From contig JBCBHL010000001.1 of NCBI GenBank assembly GCA_038525605.1, forward strand, positions 13,571-77,570: a stretch of DNA of 64,000 nucleotides, given 5' to 3'. A program made the position numbers and the translations under genes. This stretch comes from JANSWY01 sp038525605. Lineage in GTDB: Bacteria; Bacteroidota; Bacteroidia; Cytophagales; Cyclobacteriaceae. The notes beneath the pieces were generated by a model. It was not told the origin of the DNA. It worked only from the letters and a program-made list of their open reading frames with translations, and did no database searches. Within the stretch, counting starts at the first letter, position 1. The number at the start of each line of letters is the position of its first letter. Below, piece by piece: positions 9,154 to 19,236 of this stretch.

Positions 9154-10549
9154 CTTTTTCAGTTGTTTCTACCTGAGATTCTTTTGATGCTAATTTTTCA
9201 CCAGTAGCTTTCACAATACTCTTCACTTCTGCCATGTTGATCACAGGGAAGAACTTAGCGAATAAAAAGAATAAAGTAAAAAACAAACCAAATGTGAACA
9301 GGTAAGTACCTACATCATACATAGTGGGCTCGAACATTGCCCAGCTCGAAGGCAGGTAATCTCTGTGTAATGAGGTTACAATGATCACAAATCTTTCGAA
9401 CCACATTCCAATATTCACAATGATTGAAATAATGAATGTAGAAGCAATATTTGTTCTGATCTTCTTGAACCAGAATAACTGAGGAGAAATCACATTACAT
9501 GTCATCATTGACCAGTAAGCCCAACTGTACGGCCCAAAAGCTCTGTTAATAAATGCATATTGTTCAGCCTCTACTCCGGAATAAGAAGCGATGAAAAATT
9601 CAGTAATATATGCAATACCCACTATCGACCCAGTCACAATGATTACAATGTTCATCATTTCAAGGTGTTGCAGGGTAATATAGTCTTCTAATTTATAAAC
9701 CTTCCTTGTTACGATCAACAAGGTAAGTACCATAGCAAATCCTGAGAAGATAGCACCAGCTACAAAGTATGGAGGAAATATTGTTGTATGCCATCCTGGA
9801 ATCACAGAGGTTGCAAAGTCAAAAGATACAATGGTATGTACAGAAAGTACCAGTGGCGTTGCAAGTCCTGCAAGTACCAACGAAACTGTTTCATATCTTG
9901 ACCATGTTTTAGCAGCTCCGTCCCAACCAAAACTCAATGCGCCATAGATAGCCGCTGATATTTTGTTAGTTGCTCTGTCTCTAATTGTTGCAAAATCGGG
10001 AATCAGACCGATATACCAGAAAACAAGGGATACCGAGAAATAAGTTGAAATTGCAAAAACGTCCCAAAGAAGCGGAGAATTGAAGTTCACCCATAAAGAA
10101 CCGTATGTATTTGGCAATGGTAAAGCCCAGAAAGCCCCTAACCAAGGCCGTCCCATGTGCAATACAGGGAACATAGCGGCACAAATTACGGCAAATATCG
10201 TCATCGCTTCAGAAGCTCTGTTGATAGACATTCTCCATCTCTGTCTGAATAGCAACAATACAGCGGAAATAAGTGTTCCGGCATGACCGATACCTACCCA
10301 CCATACGAAGTTGGTGATATCCCAAGCCCATCCAATGGTATTGTTATTACCCCAAACTCCAATACCTTCCCACAGTAAGCCACCTACATAGTAACCTCCG
10401 ACGGCTAGCATACCAAGAGAAATTGCCATGACAAGTAGCCAAAGAGGTGCTGGCTTTTGTTCTACTCTTTTTGCGATATCATCTGTGACATCATGAACCG
10501 ATTTACCACCGGTTATTAAGGGTTCGCGAACTGCTGATTCTACAACCAT
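9143..10549 (-). CDS. actC: Alternative complex III subunit ActC (NrfD/PsrC-like quinol-binding subunit)
   Basis: A 468-residue membrane protein with about ten helices and the NrfD/PsrC fold. In characterised ACIII this subunit holds the quinol site next to the iron-sulfur subunit. Visible landmarks are VWWVGIGHAGTLISAVLLLFRQRWR, FPVLHMGRPW and VLSVHTIVSFDFATSVIPGWH, all typical of ActC. It follows actB by 13 bp and overlaps actD by 11 bp, so the complex is made from one polycistronic message. Confidence 0.93.
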   Translation of the reverse strand: MVVESAVREPLITGGKSVHDVTDDIAKRVEQKPAPLWLLVMAISLGMLAVGGYYVGGLLWEGIGVWGNNNTIGWAWDITNFVWWVGIGHAGTLISAVLLLFRQRWRMSINRASEAMTIFAVICAAMFPVLHMGRPWLGAFWALPLPNTYGSLWVNFNSPLLWDVFAISTYFSVSLVFWYIGLIPDFATIRDRATNKISAAIYGALSFGWDGAAKTWSRYETVSLVLAGLATPLVLSVHTIVSFDFATSVIPGWHTTIFPPYFVAGAIFSGFAMVLTLLIVTRKVYKLEDYITLQHLEMMNIVIIVTGSIVGIAYITEFFIASYSGVEAEQYAFINRAFGPYSWAYWSMMTCNVISPQLFWFKKIRTNIASTFIISIIVNIGMWFERFVIIVTSLHRDYLPSSWAMFEPTMYDVGTYLFTFGLFFTLFFLFAKFFPVINMAEVKSIVKATGEKLASKESQVETTEKVEN

Positions 10550-10562
10550 AAGCTATTTATAA

Positions 10563-13500
10563 TTAAGCGTGAGCTTCTTTATTAGATTCCTCGTCTTTAT
10601 TTCTGATTTTAGTCATGTACCAAACGTTTGGCATAACTCTTAATTCTTCCAATGCATGGAATGCTCTTGGCTCCTGTGCCTCAACCATTTTTTCCTCTCT
10701 CTTAATTTTAAGAAGTTTGGAAATTTTGCTTTGAGGATCATTCATATCACCGAATACCAATGCATCCGTAGGACATGAACTTGCACAAGCTGATACAATC
10801 TCACCATCAACTGGTCTTCTGTTTTCTTTCTTCGCCTGAAGTTTTCCGGCCTGTACTCTTTGAACACAGAAAGAACATTTCTCCATAACACCTCTGGCTC
10901 TAACAGTTACGTCAGGGTTTAAAACCATTTTACCAAGGTTGTTATTCATAGCAGTATTCTTATCAAACTGCTTATTATCATGGAACTTGAACCAGTTAAA
11001 TCTTCTAACCTTATAAGGACAGTTGTTTGCACAATATCTTGTACCGATACATCTGTTATAAGTCATTTGATTCAAGCCTTCTGAACTATGCGTAGTAGCA
11101 GCAACAGGACATACAGTCTCGCAAGGAGCATTGTTACACTGCTGACACATCATTGGCTGGAACACAACTTCCGGGTTGGCAGCTGCCTGTTCTTTGATGT
11201 CTAATGCATCGAAGAAACCAGTTTCCTCATCAATTCTTTCATCATCGAAGGAATAATACCTATCAATTCTTAACCAGGCCATTGATCGACCGTTGATGAT
11301 CTGATCTTTACCTACAACTGGAATGTTGTTTTCTACCTGACAAGCAATTGTACATGAACCGCAACCTGTACACGAATTCAAATCGATTGCCATTCCCCAA
11401 TGGTGATTGTTGTAAGAGTGACCACTCCACAATGTCACAGCATTAGGTGATTGTTTGTTACCAGAAGCATCGGTAATTTTGATTTGATGTCTTCCAGCAT
11501 ATTCATCCTGTTGGTAATTTTTCAGGATGCTTTCCTGCACCACAAAAGTTCTTCCTGCATATGTTTCAGCAGTCTGAGTTTGTGCTACTTTATATTCTTC
11601 ATCTGTCAATGCTACAGTTACATCAGCAACATTTAGATGATTTGCTCCATTTACATATTTAATGAATGGATATGCATTTACACCTACACCGTCACCAACC
11701 TTACCTGCTTTGGTTCTACCGTAACCAAGTGAAAGTCCGATTGTACCTTCCGCCTGACCTGGCTGAACTATTACCGGAACTTTAACAGTCGTACCACCAA
11801 CAGTGAGGTTGGCTAACCTGGATTTCATATATCCAAGTTTAATCCCGTTGGTATCTGCCCATTCAGCAGACACAGTAATATAATTATCCCAACAAGCCTT
11901 TGTGATAGGATCTGACATTTCATGTAACCAAGGGTTATTACCCTGGAAACCAGTACCTAAAGTACCTGATTCATAAATTGCCAATTCAATCCCACTGCTT
12001 TTTGCTTTAGATACGATAACACCGGAAACATCGTAATTAAATACCGCTGTTTCTTCAGGTACAGCATAATCTACTAACACGCCTTTGTATAAACAGTCAT
12101 CGAAGAACGACTGGAAATTAGCAAAATCAGCCACATTGCTGTGAGTTGACCATCTGTTTCTCAGATAATCGTAGTAAGATGAAGTTTCGCTACCTGACCA
12201 CACAAGGAATGATTCCTGAGCTTGTCTTGTATCGAAAATATTGCTGATGGTTGGCTGAGAAAAGCTGTAAGTTCCTGATATTGGTTCGAAATCATTCCAT
12301 GACTCGAGATAATGATGATCAGGAGCGTTGTACTTCACTAATGAAGATGTTTCGTCAGCTCTGTCCGTAGTTGAAACAGTTGCAGGAAGACCAGCAATCG
12401 CAGAAGCAATTTCAGCGCCTCTTGCATGATCATAAACAGGATTACAATTGAAGAATATCACAGCCCCAGCTGATTTATTTATCATATTGTCAACCAATCT
12501 ATTCATTTGAGCATCGTTACCTTTTCTAAGATTAACACTCTTATTAATATCTAATGTGTTACCATAATTACCCAATAAAGAGTTAATGGCATTTACAAGA
12601 ATTTGTACATTTTGATCATTTGATCCGGCTACTACAATCGACTCTCCTCTGCTTTTCAGAAGATCATTTGCCGCCTTTGTCAAATTGGTTTTATCCGCAA
12701 TACTACCGGCACTCACCTGAGCCCCACCAGTCTTTGCAGCAACCATATTGTATAAGTTAGCTACATAAGAAGCTTCTTCTGAAGGTCTGATTCTGGTTCT
12801 GTAGTCAGCGTTTGCACCAGTCAAGGAAAGATTTGATTCGAATGCATAAAGCCTTGACATAGTTTTCTTTCCGCCTCCCAACTTTCTGGTTTGTGCAAAC
12901 TGCTTGTTATTGGCAGCATGAGAGTAATGCGCACCGAGGAAATCAGCGCCAATACTTACAATAGTCTTTGCTTTAGAATAGTCGTATGATGGTAAAGCTC
13001 TCTTGCCGAAAGTCGCTTCGTTGGCAGAAAGTACTCCGTGTGAAGAATTAGGATCATACATCACATGCTCAAACGAAGTAAATCTATTCTTCAATTCATC
13101 GATAGCTGCCTGCGTAGATGGACTAAAAACAGAATAACTTACTAAAGTTACTTTTCCAGCCGAAGAAAGTGCTGAAGAAACCTGACCGTCAAGGTCTGAC
13201 CAGCTGGCTTCCTTTTGATCAATCTGAGGTCCTTTTAGTCTTTGCTGATCATATAAAGATAAAACTGAAGCCTCTGACTGTGCTGTAGTAGCACCGCCAT
13301 TGAATTCAGCATAGGAATTACCTTCTACTTTTATAGGTCTACCCTCTCTGGTCTTTACAACCAGAGCATTGTAATCATTACCTGTCAGATAGGAAGTGGC
13401 ATAATAGTTAGGAATAGCCGGATCAACATCTACTGGCTTCTTCACATAAGGTATTGCCTTTCTGATTGGTGCCTCACAAGCAACCAAAGAAGCTGCTGCG

Positions 13501-13661
13501 ATACCAAAACCCATCATTTTGAGAAAATCTCGTCTGTTGGGAGCTTCTTCTTCACTTATTGGAAGCGCATCAGGAAACTCCTTGTCAGCATTTTTCACGA
13601 ACTCAACGTCATTGGTCAATTGCTCTAGGCCTTTCCAGTATACTTTATTCGTTTTTTTCAT
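10563..13661 (-). CDS. actB: Alternative complex III subunit ActB (molybdopterin-oxidoreductase-like fused to Fe-S ferredoxin domain)
   Basis: A 1032-residue fusion. The first two thirds resemble a molybdopterin oxidoreductase catalytic subunit, which in known ACIII no longer binds molybdopterin. The last third is a four-cluster ferredoxin-like subunit with Cys motifs CTGCGSCTIAC, CQQCNNAPCETVCP, CIGTRYCANNCP and CSFCVQRV...CASSCP. A twin-arginine-type segment RRDFLKMMGFG (Arg43-44) is followed by LVAC (Cys62), suggesting Tat export with possible lipidation. It is the electron-relay subunit between ActC and the hemes of ActA. Length fits the family. Confidence 0.94.
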   Translation of the reverse strand: MKKTNKVYWKGLEQLTNDVEFVKNADKEFPDALPISEEEAPNRRDFLKMMGFGIAAASLVACEAPIRKAIPYVKKPVDVDPAIPNYYATSYLTGNDYNALVVKTREGRPIKVEGNSYAEFNGGATTAQSEASVLSLYDQQRLKGPQIDQKEASWSDLDGQVSSALSSAGKVTLVSYSVFSPSTQAAIDELKNRFTSFEHVMYDPNSSHGVLSANEATFGKRALPSYDYSKAKTIVSIGADFLGAHYSHAANNKQFAQTRKLGGGKKTMSRLYAFESNLSLTGANADYRTRIRPSEEASYVANLYNMVAAKTGGAQVSAGSIADKTNLTKAANDLLKSRGESIVVAGSNDQNVQILVNAINSLLGNYGNTLDINKSVNLRKGNDAQMNRLVDNMINKSAGAVIFFNCNPVYDHARGAEIASAIAGLPATVSTTDRADETSSLVKYNAPDHHYLESWNDFEPISGTYSFSQPTISNIFDTRQAQESFLVWSGSETSSYYDYLRNRWSTHSNVADFANFQSFFDDCLYKGVLVDYAVPEETAVFNYDVSGVIVSKAKSSGIELAIYESGTLGTGFQGNNPWLHEMSDPITKACWDNYITVSAEWADTNGIKLGYMKSRLANLTVGGTTVKVPVIVQPGQAEGTIGLSLGYGRTKAGKVGDGVGVNAYPFIKYVNGANHLNVADVTVALTDEEYKVAQTQTAETYAGRTFVVQESILKNYQQDEYAGRHQIKITDASGNKQSPNAVTLWSGHSYNNHHWGMAIDLNSCTGCGSCTIACQVENNIPVVGKDQIINGRSMAWLRIDRYYSFDDERIDEETGFFDALDIKEQAAANPEVVFQPMMCQQCNNAPCETVCPVAATTHSSEGLNQMTYNRCIGTRYCANNCPYKVRRFNWFKFHDNKQFDKNTAMNNNLGKMVLNPDVTVRARGVMEKCSFCVQRVQAGKLQAKKENRRPVDGEIVSACASSCPTDALVFGDMNDPQSKISKLLKIKREEKMVEAQEPRAFHALEELRVMPNVWYMTKIRNKDEESNKEAHA

Positions 13662-13687
13662 TATGATATTCTAAAGTAAATTCTTGA

Positions 13688-14998
13688 TTAATAATGACAT
13701 TTTGAACATTCCAAACCGCCGATATCTTCTACCTTCATCGGTGTTTTGCCATTGTTATCTTCATGGAGTTCGACCAGTTTATTGTAATATCCATTGCCTT
13801 TTGTATTGACATTGGTCTCTCTGTGACAATTAATACACCATCCCATCGTGAGAGGTGAATACTGATACACTACTTCCATTTCTTTTATTTCACCATGACA
13901 AGTTTCGCATTCCAGGCCACCGACTTGCACGTGCTGTGAGTGATTGAAATATGCTAAATCTGGCAAATTATGTACTCTGACCCACTCTATCGGTTTGGTA
14001 TTATTACCATACTCGAGCGTTTCAGGATTGTAATCAATAGCTGCGTATATTTTCTGAATTTCAGAAGATTCAGTTTTGATCGCTGAATGGCAATTCATAC
14101 AGATGTTTGCCGAAGGGATGTTTGCTGACTTAGCTTTTCGAACACCTGTGTGACAATATTGACAATCAATCTCATATTGCCCTGCATGTATTTTGTGAGA
14201 GAAAGCGATTGGTTGCTTTGGCTGATAGTTCTGCTGTACACCAACAGTAAACAAACCATCAATACCTGCTTTCATACCTAGTGCCACTATAATAAACACA
14301 AGTAAACCAACAACTCCGTTACTTTTAAAGAACTTACCTAAATCAAACCTTTGATTGACCACTTCTGCATCGGCATCCTCCAAATCTTCCTTATCTTTTA
14401 ATACTTTGGTAAGGATATTAACCATCAGACCAAGAACTACCAGAATCAACAATAAAACGATCACTAAGATGACCATTACCGTTGTCACATAGGTAGAATC
14501 TACACCTGCATTATTGGCGACAGCTCCGCCTTCAGTTGTAACCACTTTATCCTCTTGAGGAGGACCTTTGATTGTTTCGTCCTGAATATAAGCTAGCAAA
14601 GCGTCAATATCATCATTCTTGAAACTTGAGAATGAAGTCATCTGAGTTTTGTTGTACTCATTGTAGAGATTTACTGCGTATTCATCTCCGCTACTAATTA
14701 CCTTAGTGGAATTCTTAATGAATGCGTAGATCCATTCCCTACTAGGAACACGTTCCCACACATTTGCAAGCGCAGGACCGATAACTTTTTTATGTACCTG
14801 ATGACATGAAGTACAATTCGCCTTAAATAATTTTTCTCCATTAGCAATGACTGCCGGATCGGTAGAAATACCGTTATCGTCTGCCGCAGTGTCTTGCGCC
14901 TGTAATGAATGAAATACAGAAAATAGAGAGAATATTAAGAGAAAAGCCAGGTAATTTCTTTTGACTTTCGACATTATAGAAGTTTTCTTTTTGTTCAT
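13688..14998 (-). CDS. actA: Alternative complex III subunit ActA (multiheme cytochrome c, six CxxCH)
   Basis: A 436-residue exported cytochrome c, first gene of the act-cta operon. After a signal segment (residues about 15-35, cleavage near HSLQAQ) comes a monoheme domain with CTSCH at 62-66, then two helices (about 165-200 and 225-250), then five more CxxCH motifs: CQYCH, CMNCH, CETCH, CINCH and the terminal CSKCH. The five C-terminal hemes match the pentaheme core of ActA. The N-terminal monoheme domain is an added module, as in some Bacteroidota versions. The heme load implies reliance on a cytochrome c maturation system outside this window. Confidence 0.93.
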   Translation of the reverse strand: MNKKKTSIMSKVKRNYLAFLLIFSLFSVFHSLQAQDTAADDNGISTDPAVIANGEKLFKANCTSCHQVHKKVIGPALANVWERVPSREWIYAFIKNSTKVISSGDEYAVNLYNEYNKTQMTSFSSFKNDDIDALLAYIQDETIKGPPQEDKVVTTEGGAVANNAGVDSTYVTTVMVILVIVLLLILVVLGLMVNILTKVLKDKEDLEDADAEVVNQRFDLGKFFKSNGVVGLLVFIIVALGMKAGIDGLFTVGVQQNYQPKQPIAFSHKIHAGQYEIDCQYCHTGVRKAKSANIPSANICMNCHSAIKTESSEIQKIYAAIDYNPETLEYGNNTKPIEWVRVHNLPDLAYFNHSQHVQVGGLECETCHGEIKEMEVVYQYSPLTMGWCINCHRETNVNTKGNGYYNKLVELHEDNNGKTPMKVEDIGGLECSKCHY

Positions 14999-15342
14999 TA
15001 TCTACTCTTACCGATTCAGATGCCACAAATGTAATATCGGGTTGGTGTATTTCAAAGTCTTATTTTAGCATAATCAACAGCCTGTTTTAATTTGATGTTT
15101 ACCATTTTATAAATTAAAATTACTAAAAAAATAACTTACTAATAATCAGTGGCTTATAAGTGTTATTATTCGATTTTGAACACTCAGGGCGCTTATTTAG
15201 AATTATTTTAAATTACATGGTGAGTCAACTATCTTAAAACAATTCACGTCTCCTTAATCCAGCTTTTCTAAAAGAACAAATCTTCTTTGCTTTTTTTATG
15301 AATAATTAATCAGATCGACCGGATTGCTATCTATTTTTTCAT
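14999..15342. other. Intergenic region upstream of actA
   Basis: A 344-bp AT-rich stretch between actA and the 3' end of the serine hydrolase gene, both on the minus strand. Apart from the predicted actA promoter at 15,026-15,056 I see no gene, tRNA or clear hairpin terminator in it. Confidence 0.6.
15026..15056 (-). promoter_or_regulatory. Predicted Bacteroidota promoter of the act-cta operon
   Basis: Read on the minus strand, a TTTG box (15,056-15,053) is followed after 19 bp by TACATTTG (15,033-15,026). This fits the Bacteroidota consensus TTTG-N19-21-TAnnTTTG. Transcription would start about 20 bp before the actA ATG at 14,998. This is a pattern match only. Confidence 0.55.
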
Positions 15343-17178
15343 TTACTTCAATAATCTATTGAACACGTCATGAAGATCGGGACGGATATTTAATTGATAA
15401 ATCTTGCGGTTATTACGGGTGGGATACACTCTGTTTGATAAGAAAATGAATAAGAGCTCATTCTCCGGATCAGCCCAAACAAAGGTTCCTGTATAACCTG
15501 AATGTCCATAGCTTCTGTAGCTTGCTAAAGGCGAAACACTGCTCTTCACAGGATCATATTCAATCAAAGGTTTGTCAAAACCGAGCCCTCTCCTATTCCC
15601 CTCTTCGCAGTACTGGCAACTAGTAAATTTATCGATCGTCTGTTTGCTTAGATACCTCGTTCCTCCGTAAGAACCTTCGTTCAAAAGCATTTGCCATACT
15701 TTGGCCAAATCATTAGCAGTTGCAAACAAACCGGCATTGCCGGATATGCCTCTCATCATAGCTGCGCCTTCATCGTGTACCACCCCATGCAATGGTTTCA
15801 TTCTGAAAAAAGTGTCTACTTCCGTTGGTACTATCCTATCCAAAGGATATTGTACTCCGGCATTAAAACCTATCGTTTCGGCTCCAAGTCCTCCATAAAA
15901 TTCATCCTTCAAAAAAGATTCAAAGGGCTTACCGCTAAGGTTTTCGACAATTTCCGGATAGAGGTAAAAAGACAGTCCCGAATACACATAACCCGGGCTT
16001 TGATTTGGTGGCGACTTCCTGATCATTTTGTAAATAGTCTTTTTATAATCTTTGTGCAGAAATAATGAATCATTCAATTGATGAGTGTATTTTTCATCTT
16101 GTTTAGTAGACAAGGTATTTTTTTTGTACCTCCCGTTCTTGCGTTTTGTGGTAATCCAGTAGGGAATCCACGACTTTAGTCCAGCATTGTGTGCCAGAAT
16201 GCTACGAAAGGTCAGTTGCTTCTTTTCTTTATAAGTAAAATCCGGCCAGTAAGTATAGGCCGGAGCATCTAAATCGAACTTTCCACTATCGTGTAGCTTC
16301 ATGAGTGCCAGCGTTGCTCCCGTAACTTTCGTCACTGATGCCAGGTCATAAATATCATCTTTTTGCAAAGCTCGGATCGAATCATATGTGTGGTATCCAA
16401 AGGCTTTGTGATAAAACACCTTACCGCTTTTAACAGCCATCACCTGAACGCCAGGGAATGCCTGAGCTCTAAGCCCTTTTTCCAGTATTTCATATACCTT
16501 CTTGTGCAAGGTATCGCTGTCAATCCCAAGTTCCTCAGGAATAGTATACTTTAGTCTGCTTCTTTCCGTCAACTCGCCCGTCCCGTTGGCATAACGATCC
16601 CCAATTGCTTCTTTCAGCGCTCCTTTCGCGGCAATACCACCAAATAGCAACTGTGCTGTATAGTCCTGCGTTAGCATTTCAGCATCCTGAGACCTCACAA
16701 CAACCTGAGCCTGGTCTACCCATTGTTGAGTGGCTATCGAAGAATTGCCCTGCAAGCTTACATATATTATAGTGTAATCATCAAACAGTGACTTCAATCG
16801 TTCCATTATCTTTTCTTCTACCGTTGAATCTGTCTGTATTAAAATCAACGTGCTGACGGAATCGATGGGAAGACTGCCATTATTTAAAGCAGCATTGGAA
16901 GCGTTTTCAATGAAATCCGGCTGTCGGTAACTCTTACATCGTTCCACAAAAGCATCCGCTGATTTGCTGCCAATGTTCAAAACGCCATAAGACAATTTAT
17001 CAAGTTGTTTGAATGGTAAAATATCATTTTCATTTTTTAGCAGTACAATTTCCTGCTCTTTTTGCAATCTCGATAGCAATTCTATGTTATTTTGAGAAAA
17101 CAATAAATTTGAGAAGATCAAACAAAAAAATCCGGCGATCAACCATTTCATATACATAGTACTGCTAATTTTACCCAT
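15343..17178 (-). CDS. Exported class C beta-lactamase-fold serine hydrolase with remnant GH3 C-terminal domain
   Basis: A 611-residue protein with an N-terminal signal segment (WLIAGFFCLIFSNLLFSQ). Residues about 35-180 resemble the C-terminal half of a GH3 beta-N-acetylglucosaminidase (EQEIVLLKNENDILPF...). Residues about 215-611 form a serine beta-lactamase/PBP-like domain with catalytic SVTK at 281-284, a YSG motif in YVYSGLSFYLYPEIVE, and HSGYTGTFVW as the third motif. Bacteroidota often carry a full GH3 plus beta-lactamase fusion of about 950-1000 residues. Here the GH3 catalytic half is absent, so only the hydrolase is likely active, perhaps on peptidoglycan peptides. It is transcribed divergently from the serine synthesis gene. 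Confidence 0.85.
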   Translation of the reverse strand: MGKISSTMYMKWLIAGFFCLIFSNLLFSQNNIELLSRLQKEQEIVLLKNENDILPFKQLDKLSYGVLNIGSKSADAFVERCKSYRQPDFIENASNAALNNGSLPIDSVSTLILIQTDSTVEEKIMERLKSLFDDYTIIYVSLQGNSSIATQQWVDQAQVVVRSQDAEMLTQDYTAQLLFGGIAAKGALKEAIGDRYANGTGELTERSRLKYTIPEELGIDSDTLHKKVYEILEKGLRAQAFPGVQVMAVKSGKVFYHKAFGYHTYDSIRALQKDDIYDLASVTKVTGATLALMKLHDSGKFDLDAPAYTYWPDFTYKEKKQLTFRSILAHNAGLKSWIPYWITTKRKNGRYKKNTLSTKQDEKYTHQLNDSLFLHKDYKKTIYKMIRKSPPNQSPGYVYSGLSFYLYPEIVENLSGKPFESFLKDEFYGGLGAETIGFNAGVQYPLDRIVPTEVDTFFRMKPLHGVVHDEGAAMMRGISGNAGLFATANDLAKVWQMLLNEGSYGGTRYLSKQTIDKFTSCQYCEEGNRRGLGFDKPLIEYDPVKSSVSPLASYRSYGHSGYTGTFVWADPENELLFIFLSNRVYPTRNNRKIYQLNIRPDLHDVFNRLLK

Positions 17179-17261
17179 TGATATTTATTCAAATATAAGC
17201 CCTGAATTGTAAATATCAGTTCAGAGTTGAAGAGTAAAGTTTTTTGAAAAGATTCATCGCA

Positions 17262-19163
17262 ATGGATGTAAAAGAAACCGACCATTATTTCATCATAGAT
17301 TTTGACAGTACTTTCACGAAGGTCGAAGCATTGGATATTTTGTGTGAAATTTCTTTAAAAGATAGTATTCACAGAGATGCTACCCTCAAAAGAATTCAGG
17401 AAGTAACTGATCTTGGGATGCTGGGTGAATTGTCTTTCAGGGAGTCGTTGGAAGAACGAATCAAATTACTGCAGGCTAAGCGGGAACATTTACCGGCACT
17501 TATTGAAAGACTTAGAAACATGGTTTCAGAGTCTTTTCAGAGAAATAAGCAGTTCATTGCAGAGTACAGCGATAACATCATTATTGTATCAAATGGTTTC
17601 AAAGACTTTATTATTCCAATTGTAATTGAATATGGTATCCATCCTGAGAATGTTTATGCCAATGATTTTATTTATGACGAAAACGAATTCATAGTTGATT
17701 TTAATAAGAACAACTTGCTGTCTTCTAACAACGGAAAACCAAAATTGATTGAGTCTCTGAACTTAGATGGTGATATATTTGTCATTGGCGATGGCTACAA
17801 TGATTATGAAATCAAGGCTGCCGGACTTGCCAAGGAGTTTTATGCATTTACTGAAAATATCAAAAGAGAAAAAGTAGTTGAGATGGCTGATCACATTGCT
17901 CCGTCCCTTGATGAAATATTATTTAAAAAAGACATGAAAAGAGCTCTTTCTTATCCTAAACACAGAATTAAAGTTTTATTACTGGAAAATATCCATGATC
18001 AGGGTGTTCAAAAACTGAAAGATGAAGGGTATACGGTAGAAGTATATCCGGCTGGCCTGGATGAAGCTGAGCTGATAGAAAAAATAAAAGATGTATCCAT
18101 CATTGGGATACGATCCAAAACACAGATCACTAAAAAAGTGATTGAAAATGCCAAAAGACTACTGGCAGTAGGTGCCTTTTGTATCGGAACCAATCAAATA
18201 GACCTGACTGAGTGTCAAAAGAAAGGGATTGCTGTTTTTAATGCGCCATACAGCAACACCAGGTCTGTTGTAGAGCTTGCCCTGGCAGAAATCATCTTGT
18301 TGATGAGAAACCTTCATGATAAAATGTCTGCCATGCATGCCGGAAAGTGGAATAAATCGGCAAAGGGTAGTTTCGAAATTCGTGGTAAGAAATTGGGAAT
18401 CATCGGTTATGGTAACATCGGTGCGCAGCTATCTGTGGTGGCTGAAGCACTGGGAATGGATGTTTACTACTACGACCTGGAGGAAAGGTTAGTTCTGGGA
18501 AATGCTACTAAGTGTTCTTCTCTTGATGAGTTGCTTACAATTTCTGATGCCATCACTTTGCACGTTGATGGCAGGCCTGAGAATAAAAATATGATCAGTT
18601 CAGCCCAGTTTACTAAAATGAAAGATGGAGTAGTTTTCGTAAACCTGAGCAGAGGTCATGTAGTAGATATTGCTGCATTAAAAGATGCCGTAAAGTCGGG
18701 GAAAGTACGTGGAACCGCTGTGGACGTGTTCCCCCAGGAACCTTTGAGCAACAATGATGAGTTTGTCTCTGATCTGAGAGGTTTACCGAATGCAATATTG
18801 ACACCACACATCGGTGGAAGTACTTCTGAAGCGCAGGTAAATATCGCTGACTTTGTTCCCAGTAAAATCATGGAATACATCAATACCGGTTCTACTTCTA
18901 ATAGTGTGAATTTCCCTAATCTGGTATTACCAGCGTTTAACAATGCGCATCGTTTTATTCACATTCATTTAAATGAGCCTGGTGTTTTGGCAGAAATCAA
19001 CAATACCTTGGCAAAGCATAAACTCAATATTGTAGGCCAGTATCTAAAAACCAATGAAACGATTGGTTATGTCATTACTGATATTGATACCAACTATCCA
19101 GAGGAAGTGATTAATGACCTGAAGCAGATAGAGGGTACCATCAGATTCAGGGTATTGTACTGA
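17262..19163 (+). CDS. Bifunctional phosphoserine phosphatase / D-3-phosphoglycerate dehydrogenase
   Basis: A fusion of the first and last steps of serine synthesis. Residues 1 to about 220 are a HAD phosphatase: DFDSTFT (Asp13, Asp15) motif I, VSNGF motif II and GDGYNDYEIKAAG motif III, as in SerB. Residues about 225-550 are a D-2-hydroxyacid dehydrogenase with the nucleotide loop LGIIGYGNIGAQL, catalytic Arg in FVNLSRGHVVD, Glu in FPQEPL and His in LTPHIGGST, as in SerA. Residues about 555-633 form an ACT domain (NEPGVLAEINNTLAKHKLNI), suggesting serine feedback. I chose the ATG at 17,262; a TTG at 17,244 would add six residues. A terminator follows directly. Confidence 0.92.
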   Translation: MDVKETDHYFIIDFDSTFTKVEALDILCEISLKDSIHRDATLKRIQEVTDLGMLGELSFRESLEERIKLLQAKREHLPALIERLRNMVSESFQRNKQFIAEYSDNIIIVSNGFKDFIIPIVIEYGIHPENVYANDFIYDENEFIVDFNKNNLLSSNNGKPKLIESLNLDGDIFVIGDGYNDYEIKAAGLAKEFYAFTENIKREKVVEMADHIAPSLDEILFKKDMKRALSYPKHRIKVLLLENIHDQGVQKLKDEGYTVEVYPAGLDEAELIEKIKDVSIIGIRSKTQITKKVIENAKRLLAVGAFCIGTNQIDLTECQKKGIAVFNAPYSNTRSVVELALAEIILLMRNLHDKMSAMHAGKWNKSAKGSFEIRGKKLGIIGYGNIGAQLSVVAEALGMDVYYYDLEERLVLGNATKCSSLDELLTISDAITLHVDGRPENKNMISSAQFTKMKDGVVFVNLSRGHVVDIAALKDAVKSGKVRGTAVDVFPQEPLSNNDEFVSDLRGLPNAILTPHIGGSTSEAQVNIADFVPSKIMEYINTGSTSNSVNFPNLVLPAFNNAHRFIHIHLNEPGVLAEINNTLAKHKLNIVGQYLKTNETIGYVITDIDTNYPEEVINDLKQIEGTIRFRVLY

Positions 19164-19184
19164 TCAGTTTAAGAAATGAAATAA

Positions 19185-19219
19185 AAAAAGCTTCAGAGTT
19201 TAATGTTCTGAAGCTTTTT
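19185..19219. terminator. Bidirectional intrinsic terminator
   Basis: A perfect 13-bp stem (left arm 19,185-19,197, right arm 19,207-19,219) with a 9-nt loop, A-rich on the left and T-rich on the right, so it gives a U-tract in both directions. It lies 21 bp after the serB-serA stop and 17 bp after the stop of the opposing small peptide gene, and can end both transcripts. Confidence 0.9.
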
Positions 19220-19236
19220 ACTTTTATAATGCTACA

